Assembly: GCA_017506865.1 (NCBI GenBank)
Contig: JAFCMP010000168.1
Coordinates: 496,001 to 560,000 of the forward strand
Length of the DNA stretch: 64,000 nucleotides
Source of the DNA: Tribonema minus
Taxonomy: Eukaryota > Sar > Xanthophyceae > Tribonematales > Tribonemataceae
Direction of reading: 5' to 3'
In this document: one piece after another, positions 29,101-41,100 of the stretch
Numbering within the stretch: position 1 is the stretch's first letter
How the letters are laid out: each line of letters starts with the position of its first letter
Notes under the pieces: generated by a model
Told to the model about the DNA's origin: nothing
The model's input: the letters and a program-made list of their open reading frames with translations, nothing else
Database searches by the model: none
Translations under genes and position numbers: made by a program

Positions 29101-32100
29101 CGCTCAGCGGGCGGCGGAAGCGGACGCTGCGACGGCGCGTGAACTGTGCGCGGAAGCGAGGGCCAAGCAGGAGGCTGCCGCGGCGGCGGCGCGCGATGAA
29201 TTGGCGTGCGCGCGCAGCGCTCAGCAGGCGGCGGAGGCGGACGCCGCGGCGGCGCGTGAGCTGTGTGCAACGGCAAGGGCGGAGCAGGAGGCGGCAGCGG
29301 CGGCGGCGGCGCGCGATGAGGCGGCGCGCGCGAGCAGCGCGCAGCGCGCGGCGGAGGCGGACGCCGCGGCAGCGCGTGAGCTGTGCGCAAAGGCGAGGGC
29401 CAATCGGAAGGCTGCCGCAGCGGCTGCGCGCGATGACGTGGCGCGCGCAGTCAGTGCTCAGGCAGCGGCAGAGGCGGACGCCGCAGCCGCCCGCAACGAG
29501 GCGGCGTGCGCGTGCAGTGCTCAGCGGGCGGCGGAGGCGGATGCTGCGGCAGCGCGTGAGCTGTGCGCAAAAGCGAGGGCCGAGCAGGAGGCTGCAGCAA
29601 CGGCTGCGCAAGAGCAAGTGGCTCGGGCGGGCTCTGCTCAGCAGGCCGCACAGGCGGAGGCGGCGGCAGCACGTGAGCTGTGCGCCAAAGCAACAGCTGA
29701 GCAAGAGGCTGCAGTAGTGGCGGCGCGGGAGCAAGTGGCTCGGGCGGGCACTGCTCGGGAGGCAGCGGAAGCGGAGGCAGCAGCGGCGCGCGCGGAGTGC
29801 AGCACTGCGAAAGCCGACCAGAGAGCAGCCGAGGCTGCTGCCGCGGATGCGCATGATGAGGCGGCGCGGGCCAGCGACGCTGAGCAGACAGCGGCGGCGG
29901 ACGCAGCGGCGGCACGCGCAGAGCGCACGACGGCAGAAGCCGAGCAGCGCGCAGCAGTGACCGCAGCGGCGGCGGCCTGCGATGACGCCGCACGTGCAAA
30001 CGGCGCTCGGCAGGAAGCGGAGGCGGCGGCGGCGGCGGCGCGCGCTGAGTGCGCAAAGGCGAGGGACGAGCGCGGCGCGGCGGAGTCAGCGGCGGCGGCG
30101 GCGCGCGGCGACGCGGCGCGCGCGCGCAGCGCTCAGAAGGCTGCGGAGGCAGAGACGGCGGCGCTGCGCACGCCTGCACGAAGGCGAGAGCAGATCAGCG
30201 CGTTGCGGAGGCGGAGGTGGCGGCGGCACGCGCGGTGGCCATGACGGCTCAGACCGAGGAGAGAGCGGCCAAGGCTGCGGAGGCGGCCGCGCGCAGCGAG
30301 GCGGCTCAGGTGACCAGTTTGGTGAGAATACGTCGTACTAGCGAGGCACACTCGATCCGTGCGTGCGCGTACCCAGCTGTTACTGCTCGCACTGCATCTC
30401 ATCCGTACATGAAACGCTAGACATGGAGTGGCCACAGCCACATCATTGTGTCTCGTGAATGCATGCGCACCAACAGTTGTAATACTATCGGCATCGACAT
30501 CACACAGCAGCACGTGTATGCGCGTCTCGTGGCACATAGGCCTGCAAGGAGAGGGACGAGGCGCGCGCGGCGGCCGCGGCAGGACAGTCAGCGCAGCGCT
30601 CCGCAGAAGCTGCCGCTACGGCCGGGGTGGCGGCGCGGCAGCTAGCGGCGGAGGCAGCGGTCAAGGAGTCAAGGGAGGACTTTGCCAGGCGCCTGCAGCA
30701 GGCCGCCGCCGCGCAGGCGGAGCTGGAGGCAAGAGTGGCAGATGCGCGCGCGGAGGCAGCGTGGCAGCGCTCCGAGGGCAACGCTGCGCTGACGGCGGCG
30801 CAGGTCGATGCAGCGCGCCTCCGCGCAGAGCTGACGGCGGCGCGGGACAGCTCGGCGGCGGCAGAGCAGCGCGTGCAGCGCGCCGTTGGCGAGGCGGCGC
30901 GTGAGCGCGAGGCGTTTGTCGCAGCGCTCAGCAAGACGTGCGCAGAGCGCGCGGCGGCGCAGGCGGAGCTGCAGGAGCTGCGGGGCGCGCTGGCGGGCGA
31001 GCGACGCGCGGCGGCAGCGGCGGCAGAGGAGCGCTGCCGTGCTGCGGAGACGCGCTGCGAGGCCGCGGAGGCGTGCGCAGCTGCGGCGGAGAGGTGAGCC
31101 AATGGGGGTGGGGGGGGAGGGGGGTTGCACGCTCGCGCCCCTCGCTTTGTGTGCAGATCGCACGCGGTGATGAGATGCGCGGTCAGCACCGGCGCCATGA
31201 ACTGTTGTCAGGGCTGACGCGGGACGGGGCTTTGACAAAACGTGTCAAGAACATGAACCAACCCAGCTCTAATCCTAATACTAACCCTAACCCTCTGCAT
31301 CATCGCTCATGCTGTCTGCATGTGTGCACTTACAATGGCACCTGACAGCGCTGCGCGCGCAGGCGCATGTTCTACTGCACTTCGCCCTTCGTTGCTTGCC
31401 GCTCACATGTGATGCTGACATCTGGCAACCATATGCTGTCGTCCGCGGCGCGCACGCGACAGAGAGGCGGAGGCGCAAGCAGCGCAGGCGAGCGCGGCGC
31501 GTGAGCGCGCAAAGGCAGACGCGGCAACGCTCCGCTTAGCGCTTGCGGAGGCGGAGGTGGCAGGCGCAGCTCTCTGCAACCAGGCCTACACGGAGGCGGC
31601 GGCGCTGCAGCAAGCCGCTGCCAGGGCGGAGGCGGAGGGCGCCGCGGCGCGCGATCGCGCGCGCGCGGAGGCGGCGGCGCTGCGCGCGGCGCTCGCGGAG
31701 GCGGAGGCGGCGGCGGCGGAGGTGGCGGCAGCCGCGGAGATCGCGCGCGCCGAAGCGTCCGCGCTGCGCGCCGCGCTGGCCGAAGTGCAGGCCAGCAGCG
31801 CAGAGCTGCAGCAGAGGGCGCAGGCGAAGGTGGCGGCGCTGCACGCGGCGCTCGCGGAGGCGGCGGCGGCGGCGGCGGCGGCGCGGCAGGCGGCATGCGC
31901 GGAGGGGTCCGCGCTGCGCGCGGCGCTCAGCGACGCGGAGGCGCAGGGTGCAGCGGCGCTCCGCGCGCAGGCGGCAGCGGCCGCGGCGGCCATGGAAGCG
32001 GCGATCGTGGCGGAACGCGAGGCTGCGAGAATTTTCAAGGTCCGTCTGCATGGGGTGCGGCGCTGGTACATGGTGCTCGCTGTTGGTGTGTTTGCGCAAG

Positions 32101-35100
32101 CGGCGGTGGAAGCAGCGTTTGCAGCTGGATGCCTGGCTGCAAGTGTTGTCAGCATCCGTCGGCACAGAGTGTGAGTTGCGTTTGCAGCGATTGCTTGTGC
32201 TGCCTTGGAGCATATGGCGGCATCGGTGTGCTCCTCTGCACACAGGCTCATACTATATCAACGCTCAGTATTTCAGGCCACTGAGCCACGCAACCACCTC
32301 AAATCACATTTGGTTTCCCTGCTGAGCATTGACTGTCTCATCCTCCGCCTGCACGTGACAGGCACACTCGGGCCCGGAGGGCCTGCTGCCCCTAACCTAC
32401 GCCTGTCGCTGGGAGGTGAGTACGGCAGCTGCTGCTGAGCGCTGCTGTAATTTCTGTTAAGTGCTGTGATGCTGTTGAGCGCTGAGATGTTGCTGAGCAC
32501 TGTAGTGTTGCTGTGATGCTGCTGAGCGTCGCGGTGTCCTGGAAGTTGAGCGCTGTCATGCTGCTGAGCAGGCACAAAAGCGCGGGCGTTTGTCCGCGAG
32601 CGCTATGACATTTGCTCACGGAGCAGAGTCGAGCAGACCGCAAGCAGAGGGCAACACCCCACCGCATTCCCTCGTTTTTGATCAAGTAAAAATGTAATGA
32701 ACACTTGTCACACTGCGTGTACTCGTATTCGGAGCCTGCAAAGTAAGGGGGTTCCAAGTGTGCAAGGAACAGCTGTCAAAAGCGCACATGCTGTAGCTGC
32801 CGTAGGCTGGCGCTGGTGCTAGGCAAAGAGCCTGCCGTCTTCAAGATGCTCAGGGTTAGGGTTGGGGTAGGGTTAACTTCGGCACACTGCCTCAAGGTCG
32901 CCGCGCTTGACAATAGAAATTTAAAATTTTAAATGAATCAGCTCCCCTCATGTCCAAAACTAAACCTAGAAACCTGAGTGCACCTATTTCGCTTGAGCCC
33001 ACCACAACCACGAGTGTGCTAAAACATGCAGCAACGAGGGTTCGCACCAGAGCCAGAGCAGCATCAATTTCTGATTTGACGGTCACTGTCGGTCTGGCGG
33101 CCTGTAGCGCATGCCTCACAAGTCACGAGTCATACTTATGAATCATAAGCTATGATTCATGGTATGTGATGAGTCATACTCATGAGTCGTACTTCATTGT
33201 ATGTGGGTCATACTCATGAGTCATAGTGACAGTGCACCCCCCTTGAAGCCCCAACTTGTGCATTGAGTCATTCAGTTATTAGCCTACCGTTGCCATCACA
33301 TGTGGTGCTTGCCATACTACGGGTGCACAGAGACAGACGGTCAGTCTGTAAGGTGAAGAATCATTTATAATTCAGGCCTTGCCTCAACCCTGACCCGAAC
33401 ATCTACCAGCACTGCGCTGCACGACATGGACACCAACGCACTGAGCGCGAGCGAAAGACCGTAGATTTTGCGCTCCTGATATTAGTACCGCACTGACGTC
33501 GAAGTGCTCATTTCCTGCGTCAAAGATCCTCATGCTCATGCTGTGCGCCCGTGCCTCGTCCCGCCGCACGACAGGTGCACAACATGTACTTGTGCAGGCT
33601 GTTGCAGACGTGCGCCGACAAGAGCGTCGTCTTCAAGGTGAGTGAGTGTCAACTTGAAGGTGAAGTGCTGCAATACGGCCCCTGTAGGTAGGTAGGTTTA
33701 CTTTGCTCACGTCCCACTGCTGCCATGCTGCTATCTGCCCAGAGAGCACAGTGGCAGAGGCAAGAGGCGAATGACTCACTCACTTGCTGTCCATGACTCG
33801 AGGCAAGTGCCGCAAGTCGCCTGATGAATGTTCATGCTTGTTCAATGTGTGCTGCGCTCCTGCTGCACAGCCCCTCCAGCACGTGGCAGGGCTGTAAGGG
33901 TACTAGTAGTGATTTACTCACTTGCTAAGTCATGAGTAACTCGGGGGGGGCATTACTTAAGTACACGATGTGCGGCACCTGCTGAGCACTGTGATACAAC
34001 TGTGCGGTATGGACCCGAATAAGCCATTTCTCACAAGCTTAAACTTCCACTGTGGTACCTCGCAGCCATGTGTCCAGAGTATCCAAGCTCAGTGCCTAGC
34101 TCACACCATGCCATGTTTTGCTACAGCTATGCGTGTTGTGCTGAATTTTTTTATTGAAGTCTCACATAATTGTCCAGATTTTGCGTGAGTAATATTCACT
34201 TCAATATGCTTTGGTGCGCGTATCGATGGCTTCGCTTCAGTTCTTTCCGCTGCCCGTGGTCAGAGACGGCACGGTGAAAGCAACTCTTTGATTACGTATC
34301 ACCGTGTGTATTGCAGAGCAGTGCCTTAACTGCGCGCTACGGTAAAGGCGCGACACTCAGTACGCCACCTCTAAGTTCACCACCCCACACAGGACATAAG
34401 TTAAACACAAATTTGGGCGAATAATAACAATGGTTTTGGTTTTCTTGTCTCTTTCCTTCATTTTTTCTTTCAACCAAAAACCATGAAACTAATACCATTT
34501 TTGTTGAACTTTTATCTTTTTCAAAACAACATTGGACCTGATGCATGCCTATGAACCCCCAGGTGGAGCGGGGCAGGGAGCTGGAGTCCATTGTGAAGAA
34601 GGCACTTTCACTTCAGCCTGCACAGCTGAAACAGTAAGTGAATATATCGAGCACGATACGTGTGTGTACAGCCTGAAGCAGCAAGGAGAAGACTTGCATT
34701 ATATACATGCTCCAGCCTGCGCAGATCAAACAGTGAGTGCCATGGGGTTACCATTACATCTGTGACGAAGCAGCAATATGCTGGCCCTGTAGCGGTGAAG
34801 CTCTCGCATATCATATTCAGGTGCTGGGTTGCCGTTTTTTCAACTTGGTCTACATACCGATTGATTCGCCGTGATCGGCTCGCCAAGCGCGGATGATGAT
34901 CCCCTGCTAGCCGCTGTGCTGAGCGCTGCCTCACCGCCATACCTACCTACCTTTGCTCCAATTGTTAATCTCACCCCTAACCTAGATCATGGCCCGACCC
35001 AAGAAGCACGTGATGAGTGGCTCTTATGAGAGAGCTGGCATTTTGAAGCTCACGCAAGTCGGCACATGCACGTAGTTGTTGACTTTCTTATGTCGTCGCG

Positions 35101-38100
35101 TGTACTTCCTATAAATGTTCGCTCAGGACGCGAAGAAGCCCAGACGGTGGGGATGTCCATGGACCTGCAAGTACAATGTACACGTGTCTTGTGAACACCG
35201 TGAAAGTTTCTCAATGCGCATTGCCGATCACTTCTGAACGACATCGCCACATGGTCGTACTGCAGGTGCATGCGCGTGGAGTTCATGACAGCGGGCGCAA
35301 AGCCCAACAGCAAGACCAAGGAGCGGGGGATCGACGCAGGGGGGCTCACCAAGGAGATGTTCAGTGAGTATAAAATTGCCTTCAAATTGTGGGAGATCGT
35401 TTGACAATTAAGCGCGGGCATGACACTGGATGATTTTTGATGGGCAGTGATCAAGCTGGCTGGCCGTGTCTGTCGTTTACTGCCGCACTACACCCGTTCT
35501 TCGCGTCCCAAGATAGCCTTGCTTCTTGATTATTTTTTGATTTTTCTTTGGGCCCGTCATGCCATGCCTTGCTATTTTCTTTTTCTGTGACAAAAGTAGC
35601 GAAGAACAGGACATGCGGTCAGCAAAAGCTGCAACGCTCAGCATCGCTGGCGCTTCAATCGCCACCAAGCGGCAACATTCCATGCGCACCCTGTACGCCT
35701 GAGGCATGTGTCAAGGCAGAATTCCATGCGCAACTTGTACGTGTGAGGCATGTGTCAGTAAGTAAGCCATTCAGCAGCCACATCACCACTCGTGGTAAAG
35801 TAGATTGTTCCGCAGAGCAGTGATTGTTCTCCTGCCATTCAAAAAACGGGGGCTCGCAAAAAGCATCACCACTCATTGGACGTAGAATTGACAACATACC
35901 CCTGCTGCTCATCGCCACTACTCAATTATGTGATCCGCACACAGGCACTCTACTGATAAGACCAGCTGCAAGCAGCCATTCTGTCTTCCAGAAACGCATC
36001 GCCAGTGCTCTGGCTAGAGCACGAGCGGCTCAGTGCTGATAAGTAGCATGCATTCAAAATGCTGTCGGTGCTGACGAGACAAACTTCTGCAAATGCGTTG
36101 TCAGTGCTCTGTCTGCAGCCGCATGTGAGCCGAAAGTGGCTCAGCATTGACGAATAATGTTGCTAGCTAATGTTGATACAAACATGTTGCAGGCTCACAA
36201 TGCAGCCCACCGCTCTCTGCAGGCCTGCTGTGCGATGAGATGCAGGGCATTCGGCAGCGCCACGTGGCAGCGGCGACCCAAGCGGGGAGCCTGAGGTACG
36301 TACCACTGTTGAGGTTGTTGCAAGAGGCAAAGCACCAAGTTCAAGTGCACCTAAGGGTCGAAGCAACGTCATACTTGAAGTTGGTGTTGAAAGGTGCCGC
36401 GGTGTGCTGTTCTTCTTTTATGTATCGTCTTGGACTGAATTTGGAACTTATTATTGGTAGCACCAAGTTTTTGTAATCCTACAAGAGTCCCGGCCAAGTC
36501 ACCAATGTTGCAGTGTTGCCACCACATTACTGGGATTGTTGACCAATTCGCCTTCTCCGGGCTGATGGTTCATGTTGCCATGAAGGTTGGGGAGAACCCC
36601 ACAAAGAGACAGAAGTCCAAGTGTTTGTTTGTTGTCAAAGCAAGGAAGTGATTATAGCACAATTGCCAAGCAGGAACTTCAACTGTGCTGAGCATCAGCA
36701 ACGCCCCAGGAGAAGTCCCCTTTCCCCCCACAAGTAGCCTCATCCCCACCCCATATATAACCCCTGGTGGATTCGCCATACAGGCCTACTCCGCCTGCTC
36801 AAGGTACCCACATGTACCTCAAAGAAGGGCGGTCATTGCCCTACTTACTACCCAGAAAGCCACTACTGCCACAGTAGCGCTGACTGTGTGACAATCATGA
36901 GCACTGCGATGGCGAGAGTACAGACCGGAGACTCCAGTGGCGTGTGAGGCTCATTGCGCACCAGTGTTGACAGGAGCCACAGCTCGTTCTGCAAGGTGCT
37001 CTACCCTACAAATTCCTGCTACAGTCCTCTGGCTCAAAGTGCCCAAGTAATCAGCAGAAAGTTCCTTGACAATGAAGCCTCACCTCTACTAAGTCCACCA
37101 GGAAAAGCACCGAGGCTGGTGCGCAAGCTTCCACTTCACAGCACAGCTGCCGACTTGGAGCGAGAGCCGGAGTCACCCTTGCCATGCATGCGCACTCGCG
37201 ATGCTGTTAATTAAGAATGAATGATTCACAGTTTTATTCGTGCTCGGCGTACCATCGCGATGCTGTCAATTGCATAATGAATGATATACTATACTTCGAA
37301 GTATCATTTGTGCTCGGGGCACCATAATGATGATGATAATCCGTGTCACCATACCAGGTGTGACCCAGTGGCGTGGTTCAGGCCGGAGTGTGAGGAGGGC
37401 GCTGGCTGTCTGCTGCCACTCACAGATGCGGAAATCGAGCGTGACCCAAGGGTGAGCGGCCGCCGTTTTGACCAATGCGCTGCTCTGTGTCCCCCCCCCC
37501 CCCCCTCGATGCTGCCCCCTCCTCCATGTAAATCCAAGAAAGGGGGGGGGGGGGGGGGGGGAGGGCACCAGACAAGCTTTGAGACCATGTGCGCTTCTAT
37601 TAGAGCAGATATATATAGCCCTCGCAAGCGGCGCTAGCTGGCGCAGTTTACATACCTGCGTTATGCAGAACGTCAACCTTTCACTTGAAGTTTTGCTTCT
37701 GCGTACTTTGCAGTATTCCAGTCTCTGGGTACTCTACTCATATGAGCTTGAAATGCTGTTTGGTAAGGTCTTGCAGCATATACAGCGCCTGTGGCCGTGT
37801 TACCTGAAATGAATGTTGCAGATTTTTCAAGACCTATTCTCAAACTTGAGATGTTTGTACGTCCACCGGAACTCCGCGCCACTGATGCCGCTACGGCAGC
37901 TGCCGTGCTGCGCGCATTCTCGGCCGCTTTGTCCCGCACACCGCCCGTGTCTCATGCATCCTCTTCCGCACGTCACGCACAGATTGCGGACCAGGCGCAG
38001 GATGTGTACACCGCGTTTGGCGTCATGGTCGCCAAGTTTGTCGTAGAGGTACGCTAGTGTAGGGACCGTCTCGCAGCATGTGCACGCGAGAGCGTTTGCG

Positions 38101-41100
38101 TCGTACCTGTGTGTGCGCCTGCGCTCACTCAAGTGTGCATGCGTGAATGCGCGCGCGGGCGCGGGGGCGCACGCCTGTATGTACTTGAAGTATGTGCTTG
38201 TACGTACTTGAAGTACGTGTGTGTGTGTGTCGTCAAAGTGACGTGGATAGGCGCCGCCGGTGAACAGCAGAGCAATAGAAAGTTCGAGAATAGTAGCTTG
38301 GGTGGTGGCAGGGCCGCAATAGCAGTCCTTGCTGTGAGCGACAAGTGACTGACTTGTGTACTTGCTGTGGTAGCGACTCTCCGCTTAGGTCTCTATCTGA
38401 GATAGCGCACATCCAGGGCTTGGTTCCATAGCCACATCAACTCATGTGTGCGCGCAAGCATGCATGTGTGTATGCTGCATAGCTCTTGAACGAAGGACAC
38501 ATAACCGCTGTGGCACGTGCATGCAGACGTATTGCCACTTTTGAAGCGTGAATGCAGCACGATAAACAGGTGGTGGTTGCCACATGTAAATACGGCTTTC
38601 GTCAGAAAACTCTGCTTCAGTTCTGACAGGCCAAAGTCTAGCGCGCGACAGACATCCCATGCCCTGAAGTTTATCGCTATTCTGCGCAAGTGTCGTCTAC
38701 GCATAGCGCACCTGCGTCTATAGTCTACATGAAAGTATGTACTTCAAGTACCTGACGACATCACAAGTATACTTCGAGTGTATGCAAATATACCGATGGC
38801 ACATTGCGCTCAGGTGACGCACACGCTGCCGGACCCTGCACACACACGTGCTGCTTCTGTACTCTCACGAAGAAGATTGTACTTGACAAGTATACTTCGA
38901 GTGTACGACAAGTATACTTCAAGTGTATGACAAGTATGCTGCAAGTGCACTTCAAGTGTATGAAGTTAACCATTGCAATGCTCGCTTGCGCGCAGGTGAC
39001 GCACATGCTGCTGGACCCAGACACGGGCGCGCTGGGCCCCCTGATACCCTCGCGGCTGCTGCCCGCGTGGCTGTGGGACGCGCTGCGCGCGCGCGCTTAC
39101 ATAGGCAGGGGGCCGGGCGGCCAGATACCCCTCGAGGTAGGGCGAGGAGTACCATGTAATGTACTTCCAAGTATATAGTTAGGTAGGAAGTAGTAGGTTC
39201 TGCTAGAAAGCTCGACAGCAATGATCTGGGCTTTTTCGCGCCTCGAGCGAGAATGTAATTGAATTATAAAGTACGGTTCATGCACACCACTGACGTTGAT
39301 TCGGGCAAACGGCGCGTGAGTCCAAACGTTATGCGGCCAGTTCACACGTGGCACGAGGTGGGAGGGTCTTGTTGAAGAAGCTGCAGCTGTCTTGAAAGCT
39401 GCCCCCCTGCCCCCACCCTGATTTGAGTCCTATACCCTTCCTTCCCTTAGTCGACCATGATAAGGGCTGCTTGTGAATATGTGCAGCGGAGATCGCAACA
39501 TCGATGTATGGCAAGAACAACACAGCGTTGGTGCACCTCGACCGACATGACAACATACTGCTGGTTCGCAGTGCGGACCTGCAGGAGCCGCTGGGGCAGG
39601 CGTTGTCCGTCTGAGGGCAAAAAATTACCCCCAACTCAAACTTCAAAGGATCCAATCAAGGGGCACTCACTGTGCCCGGGGAGGACTCAACGAACGTATG
39701 AGTGACAGTCCTCCGTCTGCACGCAAGGCTCTGATCTTGATTGTTAGGGTCAGATTGGGATAACCCAGAGTTTGGGTAGCGAATCTCCCACTAAAGCAGC
39801 CAGAGCGTTGCATTCATCATCGCACATCAAATTGGTGCAAGGTTGGGAAGTTGCCACGCCCGCAACAACCGCTGCGTGTACACGGCAGCGCTGGTGCGCC
39901 GGTTCAGAGCGCAACACATCCCCATGCAAATGCTGCTCTCTGACGAGCAACCAGTGTCACATGTGACGCTCCACAATTACGCGCGGCCGTGGCGCCTCCG
40001 CAGGAAGCCTACAACAGGTCGACAGTTCCCAGGTGATCCTGCAGAGTAGTATATTAATCTGTTTCGACTTGCTGCAATGTGCGCGCGCACTGTCAAAACA
40101 CTGCTTCTGCGCCTTGAACCATTTAAATTGAAACTTCAAGTGTGTCTTTGCCAGCATCAGCCTTTGTGCTGACCTTCCACCCCGCCGCGGCTGCACGTTT
40201 GCAGGACGTGTACCGCGACATAGCGGCGATCAGCGGCGACAGCCACGCGTGCCTGCGCATCACACCGGACGCGCGCGGCGTCGCGTACGCCGCAGACAAC
40301 TACATCACCATGGACATGGTCGCGGATGACGGCGCGTGCGCCTCGGAGGTCAGTGCTTGTGCGCGTCTGGGTTCTGCCGTCAGCGACGCGTTGCGGGGGT
40401 ACATGAAAACCGTATGAGCCACGACAATGTCGGTCGTGCGTTGAGGATGGGGGCGGGGTGAACCTGGGCACAACGTCCTCGGCATACTGTTTGGAAGCTG
40501 TGGAAAAGTGAAGCTCGAAGACCTCACTTGGAAGTTTTATGACACCCCGCGAAAATTGAAGTTTGAAGACCTCACTTGAAGCCGCATGACAGCGCGCGCC
40601 ACCATTGCAAACCACTGAGACACTGAAAGCAGCACTGCGAGCAGCCAATGCAGAAACTGCTTCTGTGTTCCGGTAGCCTCACAACATGTTTACGCACCTC
40701 CACGGTGAGCGTCGCAGGAACCGGTGACGCTGGACAACGTGGAGGACTTTGTGCGCAAGCTGTGCTTCAACCAGTACATGCGGCCGCGCGCCAAGGCCCT
40801 GTACTGGATCAAGCAGGGCTTCAGCCGTCACGACACGCACTTCCCGACGCTGTCCATGTTCACACGCCCGGAGCTGCGCGAGATGTGCAGCGGCAACGAG
40901 ACCGTCAGCGAGGCGGACTTCGTCGCGTGCCTCAGCTTTGAAGATGTCAAGAACTTCAAGTGGGGCAGCCCGGAGATGATTGCGACGAGGGGCTACCTGC
41001 TGCAGGTAGGGCTCATGCCGTTCATAGGTCCTGTTGTAGTTTTATCAATCGTGCAGCAGCAGTTCTGGCGTAGAGTGCTTGAGGCGATTGGTTGTAGCGA

